From NCBI GenBank assembly GCA_017881265.1, contig JADGRA010000024.1, positions 1-64,000 on the forward strand: a stretch of DNA of 64,000 nt, in the 5' to 3' direction. Positions 41,528-51,011 of the stretch are shown piece after piece. Position numbers and translations under genes: made by a program. This DNA is from Myxococcaceae bacterium (lineage in GTDB: Bacteria; Myxococcota; Myxococcia; Myxococcales; Myxococcaceae). A model generated the notes under the pieces. The model saw only the letters and a program-made list of their open reading frames with translations. It was not told the origin of the DNA and searched no databases. Position 1 is the stretch's first letter. Each line of letters starts with the position of its first letter.

Positions 41528-42367
41528 TCAGGGTGGGGAGTTCTCGTCCGGCTTGGTGGGAGCCTTCATGTCTCGCGCCTGTGCCGCCAGTTCCAGCACC
41601 TTGTCCACCGGCCGGAGCACCGTCAGCACCGCCTCCGAGGCGCTACGGCCAAAGGCCCCGTCGAACATGCCCCCGCCCCGGACGTCCGGCGAGGCGCTGA
41701 AGCGGTTGACGAAGACGCCCAAGGGAATGCCGTCGGCGGTGTAGGCGAGCGAGCCGGTGAAGCTCGCCGTCTCACCGTCGCTGACGTAGTAGGGGGCGGG
41801 CCCGCGCACGCAGGCGCGAATCTCGCCGGTGGCGACGGCGAGCGCCCGGCTGGTGAGCTTGCCGAGGCGGGCGACCACGAAGATGGGGGTCAGCAGCGGC
41901 ACCGTCTCCTTGCGGGCGCGGAGGGTGACGGCGTCGAAGCGTCGGCCAGCCTCGCGCGGCTTGAGGAAGGCGAGGTCCAGGTCCGTGTCCTTGAGGACGA
42001 CGTCCGCCTCCACTTCCGTCCCGTCCTCCAGCAGCAGCGTGGTCTCCTTCACCTCGGCCTCCACCTTCACCCGGGAGGCCTGGCCCCCGGCCATCTTCCG
42101 CAGCGCCCCCGACGGGTCGATGCTGGCAGCGCTGGCCAGGGTGAGGCCGGAGGGGTCAATCACCACGCCGGCCACCTCCACCTTCTGCTCCTGGTCCTGC
42201 GCCTGGCCCCCGAAACCGATTTTCAGCTTGAGGACAATGCGGATGGTGACGACGGCGCGGCGGACGCGCTCGGCCGTGGCGCGGCCCACGCTGCGGAGGT
42301 CCGCGGCCGGGGCGGGCAGCGATGCGAGGAGTGCGCCGGACAGCAAGAGGGCAGGAGCGAGCTTCAC
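41528..42367 (-). CDS. Catalytically dead HtrA-like trypsin-fold protein
   Basis: 279 residues, signal peptide about 1-21. By length and strand pattern it is the trypsin-like domain of the HtrA family (RAVVTIRIVLKLKIGFGG; GVVIDPSGLTLASAASIDPS; DVVLKDTDLDLAFLKPREAG). The catalytic residues are missing: where HtrA has TNHHV this protein has ASAAS, and where HtrA has GNSGGPL it has a divergent GSLAYTADG; only the Asp (DLDLAFL) is kept. There are no PDZ domains. It overlaps the start of the upstream active HtrA gene by ATGA (42364-42367) and so is co-expressed with it. A pseudoprotease partner or regulator is the likely role. Confidence 0.83.
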   Translation of the reverse strand: MKLAPALLLSGALLASLPAPAADLRSVGRATAERVRRAVVTIRIVLKLKIGFGGQAQDQEQKVEVAGVVIDPSGLTLASAASIDPSGALRKMAGGQASRVKVEAEVKETTLLLEDGTEVEADVVLKDTDLDLAFLKPREAGRRFDAVTLRARKETVPLLTPIFVVARLGKLTSRALAVATGEIRACVRGPAPYYVSDGETASFTGSLAYTADGIPLGVFVNRFSASPDVRGGGMFDGAFGRSASEAVLTVLRPVDKVLELAAQARDMKAPTKPDENSPP

Positions 42368-44397
42368 TTGGAGGCCTCGCGGATGTCGCCCCAGGTGGGC
42401 TGGAGCTCCAGGAAGAGCGTCTGGACCCCGCGCTTGACGAAGAAGGTGAGGTGGTGAGGCTTCTTCTCCTTCACCGGGCGCAGCACTGCCTCCAGCTCGA
42501 GCACCGTGTGGACGGGCTTATTGTCCACCGAGACGATGAGGTCGTCGGTGCGCAGTCCGCCCACTGCCGCCCAGCCGCCGGTGTCCACCTGACTCACCAG
42601 GGCACCCGTCTCGTCCTTGGGCCAGCGGCGCTTCACCCGGTCGAGGTAGGAGATGTCCCGGGCGCGAAACTCGAGGACGACGTCCTCGTACAGGCGCAAT
42701 TCGTTTTCCTGGCGCGGCCCTTCGCGCAGGGTGATGGTGAGCGTCAGGGGCTTGCCGTCCCGGAGGACGGCGACGGCAGCCTTGCTTCCGGGCTTGTAGG
42801 CGCGCACCAGCGCGTCGAAGACGTCGGCGTCCTGCGGCTCGCTCGCCTCCACCAGCGCGTCGTCCACCTTGGTGATGACGTCACCGACCCGGAGGGCGGT
42901 GGAGTCGCCGTCCGGGTACACCTGGGTGACCCGCACGCCCTTGCGCCCCTTGTAACCGAGGGCGGTGGCCAGCTTGGGCGAGAGCACCTGGGTGGCGATG
43001 GGGAGCCAGCCGCGCCGGGCCTCGGCCGGCGGCTCCTGCGGCGGCCGGATGCCGACCTCCACCAGGGTGAGCAGCTTCTCGGCGCCGCGCTCGAAGCCCA
43101 CCACGGTTGGCACCGGAGCGCGCGCCCCCTTGAGGAGGTCGGCGGTGGCCTTGAGGAGGGTCTCGGGCGAGTCGACGGGCTTGCCGGCCACCTCGGTCAG
43201 GACGTCCTCCCGCCGGAGCGCCGGCACGGCCTTGTCCGACGGCCCTCCGGGCAGAAGGGTGCTCACCAGCACCCCCTTGGTGTTGGGCCGCTGCAAGTCG
43301 ATGGACTCCACCCGGGTGAGGCGCCGGACGGTGAGTCCCCACTCCTTGAGTTCCACCTCCTTCGCCCGGGCCTCGTCCCGCAGCAGCGGGGTGAGCGTCA
43401 CCTTCATCTCCTGCGAGCCGCGGGCCAGCGTCAGGACGAGGGGGGCCCCCGGCGTGCGCTGGAGCAACTCATTGGTGAAGGCGGGCAGCTGCGTGTCGAA
43501 GCGGACGTCCACCGGCCGGCCCTCGACGGCCAGCACGCGGTCGCCGGGCTTCACCCCGGCGGCGGCGGCGGGCGCACCGGGAAGGACGGCCGACACCAGC
43601 ACGCCCGTCATGCTGGGCGGCGAATCCTTCAAGAGCGGCTGGAAAACCATCCCGGTCCAGGCGCGGTCCACCCGGCCCTTAGCGATGAGCTGCCCGGCCA
43701 CCGCGCGCGCCAGGTCCGAGGGGATGGCGCCCGCCAGGCCGATGCCGAGTTCATTGATGCCGACAATCTCGCCGTCGAGGTTGACCAGCGGTCCGCCTGA
43801 GTTGCCTGGGAAAATCTGCGCATCGTGCCCAATCCACTTCACCACGGACCCGACATTCTCCCCGTCCAACTCGAGCGCCCGGGGAATGCGCAGGTTGGTG
43901 TTGGCGACGATGCCGCGCGTGACGGACTGCGAGAGGGCCAGCGGGCACCCCATCGCGAGCACCGTGTCTCCCACCTTCAACGAGGAAGATTCGCCGAAGT
44001 GCGCGACCGGCAGCGGTGGGGCGCCGGCCGGGCGCGGGGAGAGGTCGAGCTGGATGACGGCGATGTCCGCTAGCGGGTCGGTCCCCACCAGCTTCGCCTC
44101 CAGCTCCTCGAAGGTGGGGAGGATGACGCGGATGGAGGTCGCCTTGCCGACGACGTGGTGGTTGGTGATGACGTAACCGTCGGCGGAGATGATGGCGCCG
44201 CTTCCGGAGGCCTGGAACTTCCGTTCGCGGCCGCCCTCGCTGTAGGCCGACAGCACGTGGATTTGAACCAGCGACGGGTAGACGCGGGAAATGGCGCGCT
44301 CCAGCACCGGGTCGCTGTGGGGAAGCACCGCTGCCTGCTCGGTGGAGGACGCAAGCGCCAAGAAGGCGGGGACGAGGAAGTTCCAGCCAATGGACAT
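42364..44397 (-). CDS. HtrA/DegP-like serine protease with several PDZ domains
   Basis: 677 residues, signal-like N-terminus about 1-22. The protease domain has an intact triad: His81 in TNHHVVGKA, Asp111 in DIAVIQLDL, Ser200 in FPGNSGGPLV. Three or four PDZ units follow: SMTGVLVSAVLPGAPAAAAG then VKPGDRVLAV (about 265-340), the KGVLVSTLLPGGPSDKAVPA region (about 370-430), KGVRVTQVYPDGDSTALRVG (about 500-570) and GALVSQVDTGGWAAVGG (about 600-660). Periplasmic quality-control protease or regulated protease. It precedes the dead paralogue by ATGA and follows the methyltransferase gene by 19 bases, all on one strand. Confidence 0.93.
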   Translation of the reverse strand: MSIGWNFLVPAFLALASSTEQAAVLPHSDPVLERAISRVYPSLVQIHVLSAYSEGGRERKFQASGSGAIISADGYVITNHHVVGKATSIRVILPTFEELEAKLVGTDPLADIAVIQLDLSPRPAGAPPLPVAHFGESSSLKVGDTVLAMGCPLALSQSVTRGIVANTNLRIPRALELDGENVGSVVKWIGHDAQIFPGNSGGPLVNLDGEIVGINELGIGLAGAIPSDLARAVAGQLIAKGRVDRAWTGMVFQPLLKDSPPSMTGVLVSAVLPGAPAAAAGVKPGDRVLAVEGRPVDVRFDTQLPAFTNELLQRTPGAPLVLTLARGSQEMKVTLTPLLRDEARAKEVELKEWGLTVRRLTRVESIDLQRPNTKGVLVSTLLPGGPSDKAVPALRREDVLTEVAGKPVDSPETLLKATADLLKGARAPVPTVVGFERGAEKLLTLVEVGIRPPQEPPAEARRGWLPIATQVLSPKLATALGYKGRKGVRVTQVYPDGDSTALRVGDVITKVDDALVEASEPQDADVFDALVRAYKPGSKAAVAVLRDGKPLTLTITLREGPRQENELRLYEDVVLEFRARDISYLDRVKRRWPKDETGALVSQVDTGGWAAVGGLRTDDLIVSVDNKPVHTVLELEAVLRPVKEKKPHHLTFFVKRGVQTLFLELQPTWGDIREASK

Positions 44398-44416
44398 TGC
44401 GCGACGCTACTACGGC

Positions 44417-45139
44417 TCAGCGCACCGGAACGAAGAGGAGAAGGTGTTGCCAGGGAAGAAATTCGTGACGCTCCGCCAGGCGAAAGCCGCCCTGCGCCAG
44501 CTCGGCGATGACTTGGTCTGCCGTCATCTTGTGCTCGGCGCGGATGGGCACCTCCGGGTCCTCGGCACGAAACTCGACCAGGGCCAGCCGCCCGGTGGGC
44601 CTAAGCGCCCGGCGCAGCTGGCCGAGGAAGGCCTGGGGGTCCGGGGCCTCGTGGTACACGTCCACCAGAAGCAGAAGGTCCATGCTCGCCTCCGGGAGCC
44701 CGGTGCTGTCGCGCGTGGCGAGGACGGGGACGACGTTGCGCACGTCGCGCTCGGCCATGTTGGCCCGTAGGAGCGCCAGCATCTCCGGCTGCACGTCGGT
44801 GGCGTACACGGTGCCGGTGGGGCCGACGCGCGCCGAGAGGCGCCAGGCGTGGTAGCCGACGCCCGCGCCGACGTCGGCCACCGTCTGTCCCGGCCGAAGG
44901 CCGAGTGCGTCCAGCATCCGCTCGGGCTGCTCCTGCTCCTCGCGCTCGGGCCGGGTGAGCCAGCTCGCCCCCCGGAAACTCATCGGCCGGGCGGGCGTCC
45001 GCGGCGCGACGCCCGGCTGCCCGGCGTCCGGAAGGACGGAGGCGCCCGGACGCACGGCGGGCGCGTCGGCCGTGGCCAGCCCTGGCCAGGCGCACAGCCC
45101 GAAGGCCAGGGCCAGCAGCCGCTGCGTGCGGCCCCGCAC
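44417..45139 (-). CDS. Exported class I SAM-dependent methyltransferase
   Basis: 240 residues from GTG 45139. Residues 1-24 look like a signal peptide (LLALAFGLCAWPGLATA), which is unusual for a methyltransferase. The Rossmann domain begins with the SAM motif VADVGAGVGYHAWRLSA, then YATDVQPEMLALLRANMAE, VLATRDSTGLPEASMDLLLL and VDVYHEAPDPQAFLGQLRRA. Substrate unknown. SAM is cytoplasmic, so either the signal is not cleaved or the activity is exported with a bound cofactor; alternatively the N-terminus is misread. It starts 2 bases after the beta-propeller lipoprotein gene and precedes the HtrA gene: one operon. Confidence 0.85.
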   Translation of the reverse strand: MRGRTQRLLALAFGLCAWPGLATADAPAVRPGASVLPDAGQPGVAPRTPARPMSFRGASWLTRPEREEQEQPERMLDALGLRPGQTVADVGAGVGYHAWRLSARVGPTGTVYATDVQPEMLALLRANMAERDVRNVVPVLATRDSTGLPEASMDLLLLVDVYHEAPDPQAFLGQLRRALRPTGRLALVEFRAEDPEVPIRAEHKMTADQVIAELAQGGFRLAERHEFLPWQHLLLFVPVR

Positions 45140-45141
45140 GG

Positions 45142-46659
45142 CTAATGCTTGATGGGAAGGTTGGCGGGTGTGGGGTTGAAGGCCAGCCCGCCCACGCCGA
45201 CGGCGATGTTGGGCAGAAAAAGCAGCGGCGCGGCCGCACCGCCGGTGGCCATGTCGGAGGCAGCAAACCAGGAGAGGGTCCCGCTAGCGCCCGCCGGGCC
45301 CGTGTTGGCGACGAAGAGTTCCCCGCTGTTGTCCAGGGCGAGCGCCACCGGGCAGTCCAGGCTGGGTGGAGTCCCGGATGGTGTCAGCGTCGCCGCCGGC
45401 GTGGTGCTGACGCTGCCGGTGCTACTGGCATAGCGCGCGACGGCGGAGCCGCCGCAGAAGGCCACCCAGACGTTGCCGTGGGCGTCGAGGGCCATCGCGG
45501 AAGGCTGGGTGGCGCCCGTCGGTGGCGTCAGCGTGGTGTCCGGGTTGGCTGTCGCATTGCTTCCAAGTTGGCTACTGGGCACGCGCACGGCCGCGCCGCC
45601 GCCGTTGGCCACCCAGAGGTTTCCGGCGGCGTCGAAGGCGAGGCCTCGCGGACACGCGAAGGCGCCGCCGCTAAGCGTCACCGTCGCCGCTCCGCCGCTC
45701 AGCGCGTAGGCGGCGACGGTGCTGCCTGTGCAGTTGGCCACCCACACGCGGCCGTCCGGCCCGATGGCGACGCCCTCGGGGCTGGAGACCCCGCTCAGCG
45801 TCACGGCCGGAGACAGCGCCGCGTTGCCGGCCAGCCCTGTAGCCGCGTAACTCACCACCGCGTCCGGTGCGCCCTGCGCCGTCCACACCGCTCCTGTGCT
45901 GTCAAAGGCAAGGCCCTGCACGCGGCCGGCCGTGGTGGGGGTGAGGCTGGGCGAGTGGTCCACCTGGAGGTCGCCGGGAGTGAAGCCGTCGAGGGCCGCC
46001 CCGTTGGCCACCCACAGTCGCCCGTAGCCGGGCAGGGAGGCATAGGTCACCGTGACGCTAACCACGGCGTTGGCCGCCACCGTCGCCGGCACGGCCGGCG
46101 CCGTCCACTTGCCATTCACGACGGCGTTGGTGCTATCCACGATGTCGGCGCCCGTCACAGTGTACGCGCCCGGTGCGAGGCCCGTCAGCGTCGTGCTCGT
46201 CGCCGTGGACAGCGTCTGCGAGTAGTTGTTGGGGCCGGTGACGGTGAGGCTTGCTGGCGCCACTGTTGGCAGGCCGGTGACGGCAATGGTGAGGTTTCCG
46301 GTGCGGGCGGTGTTGACGGTGATGGTGGCGGTATTGCCAATGCTGCCGCACCCGGTGCCGCACCCCGCGGTTGCCCTCAGCATGGCCGACCCGCCACTGC
46401 CTCCCAGCGCCGGGGGCTGGTAGGCGGTCTGGTCCCCGGACGTCGTGGAGATGGTGCCCGGCCCGCTGAGCGACCACGTCACCGGCCCAACCGCGCCATT
46501 ACTGAGGACGGCGGCGAAGGTGGTGGCCCCATCTCCGGTGGTGACGATGAGTGTCGCTGGGGAGACAGTCACCACTGGGCCTGACGCCGGACTGTTGCCG
46601 CAGCCGAGGGTCCAGACACTGAGGAGGGTGCAGCAGAGGACGACAACCGACGCGCGCAT
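45142..46659 (-). CDS. Beta-propeller lipoprotein (NHL/SMP-30-like) with Ig-like front
   Basis: 505 residues, ATG 46659 behind GAGGAG. Lipoprotein signal LSVWTLGCG (Cys about 20). The first 200 residues are Thr/Ser-rich Ig-like domains (VVTVSPATLIVTTGDGATTF; TGNLTIAVTGLPTVAPASLT). From about 210 it has six-blade-type repeats: 'GYGRLWVANGAALDGFTPGD', 'PEGVAIGPDGRVWVANCTGS', 'CPRGLAFDAAGNLWVANGGG', 'QPSAMALDAHGNVWVAFCGG' and 'CPVALALDNSGELFVANTGP'. NHL-like propellers are ligand-binding or surface scaffolds. It starts the operon with the methyltransferase and HtrA genes. The lipoprotein would be anchored to a membrane facing outward. Confidence 0.83.
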   Translation of the reverse strand: MRASVVVLCCTLLSVWTLGCGNSPASGPVVTVSPATLIVTTGDGATTFAAVLSNGAVGPVTWSLSGPGTISTTSGDQTAYQPPALGGSGGSAMLRATAGCGTGCGSIGNTATITVNTARTGNLTIAVTGLPTVAPASLTVTGPNNYSQTLSTATSTTLTGLAPGAYTVTGADIVDSTNAVVNGKWTAPAVPATVAANAVVSVTVTYASLPGYGRLWVANGAALDGFTPGDLQVDHSPSLTPTTAGRVQGLAFDSTGAVWTAQGAPDAVVSYAATGLAGNAALSPAVTLSGVSSPEGVAIGPDGRVWVANCTGSTVAAYALSGGAATVTLSGGAFACPRGLAFDAAGNLWVANGGGAAVRVPSSQLGSNATANPDTTLTPPTGATQPSAMALDAHGNVWVAFCGGSAVARYASSTGSVSTTPAATLTPSGTPPSLDCPVALALDNSGELFVANTGPAGASGTLSWFAASDMATGGAAAPLLFLPNIAVGVGGLAFNPTPANLPIKH

Positions 46660-46824
46660 GCGGACTCCTCGAGAGGTGGGAGAGCCAAGCGGCCCTCCCA
46701 GGAGGGCGAACGACAGCCTGATTTCCGCCGGCCCGTCAAACCTACACCGGGGTGTGCGCAGCATGCGAAGGCTGGGATGGACAAAGCGTCCGGCCAGAAA
46801 CCCGCAGTTGGTCCACGTCCCCCG

Positions 46825-48039
46825 TCACTGGGCAGAACGTACCGCGGGGACGACGGCGGGCTGGGTGCGTCCGGAGACGCGCGACAGCGCCCACGCCGAC
46901 AGTCCGCCCAGTGGCAGGCAGAGTGCCCACAGCGTCACGGGGCCCCACCGCTCGAAGACGAGCGTTCCGAGCCAGGGCCCGACGCTGAAGGCGAGGCCGA
47001 AGGCCATCGTGTAAAAGCCCAGGTACTCGCCCCGGCGGGAGGGCGGCGAAATCTCCGAGATGTACGCCGATGCGGTGGGGAACAGCACCATCTCCCCGGC
47101 TGTCCACAGCAGTACGGTGCCCACGACCGCCGGCAGTGACCGGGCCACGGCCAGCCCGGCGAAGCCCAGCGTCGCCAGAAGCGCGCCCATGGCCAGCGAG
47201 CGGGAAAAGGGCCAGTGCGCGGTCAGGGTGTTGAGCCGCACCTCCGTGAGGACGATGACCAGCGTGTTGACGAAGAACAGTCCGCCGTACACCGACGGCC
47301 GGAAGCCCAGCGTGTCCACCAGGTAGAGAGCCATGGTGGACACGTGCTGGAAGAAGACGAGTAGCACCGGCAGCAGGGCCGCCAGCACGTACAGCAGCCT
47401 TCGGTCGGACAGTGCCGAAGCTGCCGGGGCTGCAGAGGGGTCGTGGAAGTGTCGCGGCGCCCGGAAGGGGACCAGCACCAGCACCAGGCCGGCCAGCAGT
47501 GACGTCGCGGCGTCCACCCAGAACAGCGAACGGAAGGACGCCTCGGCGAGGAAGCCGCCCACGGTGGGGCCGATGCTCATGCCGAGGTTGACCGCCAGCC
47601 GGTTGAGCGCGAAGGCCTGGCGACGGCGGTGGACCGGAGCCAGGTGGCTCACCAGCGCCATGGTGGCCGGCCGGACCGGCTCCGAGACGAGGGCGAGCAG
47701 GACCATACCCAGCAGGATGGACAGGTAGGAGTGGAAGAGGGGGATGGCGAGCAGTACGCCCGCGGTGCAGAAGAGGGACGCCTTCACCATGCGGAGCTGC
47801 CCCCAGGCGTCCCCCCACCTCCCGGCCAGGGGCGACCACAGCAGCGCCACCACGCCGTACACGGCAATGGCCAAACCGGCCCTCGTCGGGGCGAGCCCGC
47901 GGTCCCGGGTGAGGAACAGCACCAGGAAGGGCATCACCATGGTGCCCGCGCGGTTCACCAGCGTCGCCAGCGCGATGAGCCAGGACTCGCGCGGGAGGCC
48001 AGCGAGGTCCTTCCAGGGGTTGAGGGTCGACCAGCGCAT
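46825..48039 (-). CDS. MFS transporter
   Basis: 404 residues, about 12 transmembrane helices. The signature loop between TM2 and TM3 is WSPLAGRWGDAWGQLRMV (family pattern G..aDr.Gr). TM1 is LPRESWLIALATLVNRAGTM with a conserved Arg; TM4-5 region VRPATMALVSHLAPVHRRRQ; TM7 onward FFQHVSTMALYLVDTLGFRP. This resembles the MdtH/YajR-like drug-export branch of the MFS. The substrate cannot be called. It stands alone, 166 bases before the lipoprotein operon start. Confidence 0.88.
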   Translation of the reverse strand: MRWSTLNPWKDLAGLPRESWLIALATLVNRAGTMVMPFLVLFLTRDRGLAPTRAGLAIAVYGVVALLWSPLAGRWGDAWGQLRMVKASLFCTAGVLLAIPLFHSYLSILLGMVLLALVSEPVRPATMALVSHLAPVHRRRQAFALNRLAVNLGMSIGPTVGGFLAEASFRSLFWVDAATSLLAGLVLVLVPFRAPRHFHDPSAAPAASALSDRRLLYVLAALLPVLLVFFQHVSTMALYLVDTLGFRPSVYGGLFFVNTLVIVLTEVRLNTLTAHWPFSRSLAMGALLATLGFAGLAVARSLPAVVGTVLLWTAGEMVLFPTASAYISEISPPSRRGEYLGFYTMAFGLAFSVGPWLGTLVFERWGPVTLWALCLPLGGLSAWALSRVSGRTQPAVVPAVRSAQ

Positions 48040-48135
48040 GGGGCGGCTCGCTGGCTACCCTTGCGGAGGGTGTGCTGTCGAGCACAGTCCCTGTCCCAGC
48101 CAGCCGCACAGCTGGGCTAGCCTGCCGGGGCGCAC

Positions 48136-49728
48136 GTGAGCGAGCTCGACGTCAAGGCGACGCTGATGCTGATGGTGGGCCTGCTTTTGGTGGTGGTCCT
48201 GCTGGCGACCCTGGCCCGGCGCCTGGCCGTGCCGTACCCCATTCTCCTCGTCCTCGGCGGGCTGGGACTGGCGCTGGTCCCCCAGGTCCCGCAGGTGCAG
48301 CTCGACCCGGACCTCGTGTTGCTGCTCTTCCTGCCCCCGCTTTTGTACGCCGCCGCCTACGACATGTCCTGGCGGGACTTCCGCGTCCACAAGCGCGCCA
48401 TTGGCCAGCTCGCTATCGGGCTGGTGTTGGGGACTGTGCTCGCGGTCGGCTTCACCGTCCACGCGCTGGTGCCGGGCATGCCCATCGCGGTGGCCTTCGT
48501 GCTCGGGGCGGTGCTGTCGCCCACCGACGCCGTGGCCGTCGCGGCCATCGCCAGCCAGGTGGGGCTGCCGCGTCGCGTGGTGGCCATTCTCGAGGGCGAG
48601 AGCCTGGTGAATGACGCGTCCGCCCTGGTGGCCTACCGCTTCGCCGTCGCGGCGGTGTGCACCGGGGCCTTCTCGGTCGGACAGGCCGCCATCGCCTTCG
48701 TCTGGGTGTCGGTGGCCGGCGTCGCGGTGGGACTGGCCGGGGGCTGGGTCATCCTCCAGCTCACCCGCTTCATCCGGGACCCCTTCATCCTCATCCTCTT
48801 TTCCCTGGTGTGCCCGTACCTGGTGTGGTTGCCAGCGGAGGCCCTCGGCGTGTCGGGCGTCCTTGCCGCCGTGACGGCCGGGCTGTACTCCGGCTACCAC
48901 GCGCCCACGGTGCTGCGGGCCGAGGCGCGCCTGCCCGGCTATGCGGTGTGGGAAACCTGGGTGCTGCTGCTCAACGGGCTCGCCTTCATCCTGCTCGGGC
49001 TGCAGCTGCGCACCGTCGTGGCGGGTTTCGTCGGACACCAGCTGCTGTCGGTGGTGGCGCTCGCTCTCCCCATCGCGCTGGTGGTGATGGTGGTGCGCAT
49101 CGTCTGGATTTTTCCCACCGCCTACCTGCCGCGCGTCCTCATTCCCAGCATCGGCAAGAAGGACCCGATGCCGCCCACGTCCCAGCTGTTCATCATCGGC
49201 TGGGCGGGCATGCGCGGGGTGGTGTCATTGGCCACCGCGCTGGCCCTACCGTTCGAGAGTCGTCCCGGGGTGCCCTTCCCGTACCGGGCGGAAGTCATCT
49301 TCCTGGCCTTCGTGGTGGTGCTGATGACGCTGGTGGTGGAGGGCTTCAGTCTCGGGCCGCTCATCCGCGCCCTGCACGTGACGGACGGCGGGCGCCGGGA
49401 ACGCGAGGAACAGGAGGCCCGGTTGGCGACGGTGAAGGCGGGGCAAGCCCGGGTGCGCGCGCTCTTGGACGAACCGTGGCTGCCCCGCGCGCGCGCGGAG
49501 GCCCTGGAACAGTCACTCGAGGAGCGGCGACAGCGCCTCGAATCCAAGCTGGCCCGCGGCCCCGGCTCGGACGGGCGCAGTGGCGACGGCTACCGCCGGC
49601 TCATGCGCGAGCTGATTGAGGCGCAGCGCAGCGAGCTGGTGCGGCTCCGCAACGAGGGCCTTATTGGGGATGACGTGATGCACCGCATCGAGTCACAGCT
49701 GGACATGGAGGAGGCCCGCATCGCCTGA
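48136..49728 (+). CDS. CPA1-type Na+/H+ antiporter
   Basis: 530 residues from GTG 48136 (divergent from the MFS gene, 96 bases). About 12 transmembrane helices with the NhaP/CPA1 marks: LVLGGLGLALVPQVPQVQLD, LPPLLYAAAYDMSWRDFRVH, VLGAVLSPTDAVAVAAIASQ (the Asp of the ion site), ILEGESLVNDASALVAYRFA (Glu-Ser-Asn-Asp motif) and IIGWAGMRGVVSLATALALP. The cytoplasmic C-terminus (about 430-530) is a charged coiled-coil-like tail (ERRQRLESKLARGPGSDGRS). It exchanges sodium or potassium for protons. Confidence 0.92.
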   Translation: MSELDVKATLMLMVGLLLVVVLLATLARRLAVPYPILLVLGGLGLALVPQVPQVQLDPDLVLLLFLPPLLYAAAYDMSWRDFRVHKRAIGQLAIGLVLGTVLAVGFTVHALVPGMPIAVAFVLGAVLSPTDAVAVAAIASQVGLPRRVVAILEGESLVNDASALVAYRFAVAAVCTGAFSVGQAAIAFVWVSVAGVAVGLAGGWVILQLTRFIRDPFILILFSLVCPYLVWLPAEALGVSGVLAAVTAGLYSGYHAPTVLRAEARLPGYAVWETWVLLLNGLAFILLGLQLRTVVAGFVGHQLLSVVALALPIALVVMVVRIVWIFPTAYLPRVLIPSIGKKDPMPPTSQLFIIGWAGMRGVVSLATALALPFESRPGVPFPYRAEVIFLAFVVVLMTLVVEGFSLGPLIRALHVTDGGRREREEQEARLATVKAGQARVRALLDEPWLPRARAEALEQSLEERRQRLESKLARGPGSDGRSGDGYRRLMRELIEAQRSELVRLRNEGLIGDDVMHRIESQLDMEEARIA

Positions 49729-49740
49729 CGGCGCGGCGCG

Positions 49741-50940
49741 GTGGAACCCCTGCTCGTGGCGCGCACTGCTCGCTTCATTGTTTGGGGCCTTCTTCTGCTG
49801 GGGCTGGCCATGGGCTGCCGCAAGACGGAAGCGCCGCCGCCGACGGCGCGGCCCGTGGCGCGGCCCTTGACGCTGGAGGAGGTGAAGGGCCTGCTACCGG
49901 CGGACGTGCCTGACGCCGACGGCTGGGCCCGCGACCTCCGGGCCGCCTTGCTGCAAGCCGGGTTGCCGGCGGACGTGGAGCGCGTGTGCGGCGCGGTGGC
50001 CATCCTGCAGCAGGAGTCGGGCTTCCAGGTGGACCCGCCCGTGCCAGGCCTGGCCGACATGGTGCGCACGCGTCTGGATGAACTCGCCAGTAGCCTCGGG
50101 CCGCCGGGGAAGTCCGCGGTGCAGGCGCTTTTGGCAGAGCGCAAACCAGGGGACCGCCGCACCTTCGCCCAGCGGCTGCGGGGCCTGCGCACCGAACGGG
50201 ACCTCGACTTGCTCTTCCGGGACATGCTGGCTGCGGCCCATGCCAAGCACCCGGTGGCGTACCGGGCCGCGGCCCTCCTCGACGGCGTCTTTCGCAAGGC
50301 GCGGCTGGAGGACTTGAACCCGGTCGGTACCGCCGGGTCGATGCAGGTGGGGGCCCGCTGGGTGCTGACCCACGCCCCTGGCCAGTACGCGGACGCGGAC
50401 GCCGTCCGCGATGCGCTCTTCACCCGGGAGGGCGGGCTGCGCTGGGGCGTGCGGCGGCTCTGGGGGTACGAGGCCAACTACCCGCGGCCGCTGTTTCGTT
50501 TCGCCGACTACAACGCTGGCGAGTACGCCTCGCGCAACGCCGCCGTCCAGCGCGCCCTAGGCCGCCTCACCGGCCGCGTGCTGGCGGCGGATGGAGACCT
50601 GCTGGCCTACGACGCGCACGGCGAGCCCCGGGGGGAGGAGAGCGAGTCGCTGCGGGCGCTGTTGGCCTTCGCCCAGGCCACCCCGGACCTCAGCCTGGCC
50701 GACGTCCGGCGCGACGTGCGCCTCGAGAAGACGGCCGCCTTTGACAGCACGCCCACCTACCGCGCCCTGCAGCATGTCTACCAGGCCCGCTTTAGGACGG
50801 CGCTTCCTGTGGCCGAGCTCCCGGATGTCGAGCTGTCGAGCCCGAAGCTGAAGAGCCACTACACCACCGCGCGGTACGCGCGGGCGGTGAATGGGCACTT
50901 CCGGGAGTGCCTCGGCCGCAGCGAACCGCCGCCGCCGTGA
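49741..50940 (+). CDS. DUF1615 lipoprotein
   Basis: 399 residues from GTG 49741, 12 bases after the antiporter stop, so likely the same operon. Lipoprotein signal LLLGLAMGC (Cys about 25). The body matches DUF1615: LLPADVPDADGWARDLRAAL, ERVCGAVAILQQESGFQVDP and VPGLADMVRTRLDELASSLG, then NPVGTAGSMQVGARWVLTHA (a soluble-lytic-transglycosylase-like 'GSMQV' stretch) and RFADYNAGEYASRNAAVQRA. The QQESGFQ and YNAGEYASRN motifs recall the lysozyme-like SLT fold, so a peptidoglycan-acting role is possible; the family is unassigned. Confidence 0.85.
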   Translation: MEPLLVARTARFIVWGLLLLGLAMGCRKTEAPPPTARPVARPLTLEEVKGLLPADVPDADGWARDLRAALLQAGLPADVERVCGAVAILQQESGFQVDPPVPGLADMVRTRLDELASSLGPPGKSAVQALLAERKPGDRRTFAQRLRGLRTERDLDLLFRDMLAAAHAKHPVAYRAAALLDGVFRKARLEDLNPVGTAGSMQVGARWVLTHAPGQYADADAVRDALFTREGGLRWGVRRLWGYEANYPRPLFRFADYNAGEYASRNAAVQRALGRLTGRVLAADGDLLAYDAHGEPRGEESESLRALLAFAQATPDLSLADVRRDVRLEKTAAFDSTPTYRALQHVYQARFRTALPVAELPDVELSSPKLKSHYTTARYARAVNGHFRECLGRSEPPPP

Positions 50941-51011
50941 GGCGCCGTCTTCCCCCGCCGCAGGGAAGGCAGGCACTGCCGCCGAGGTGGTGTAGGGTGG
51001 ACGGCAAAGGT

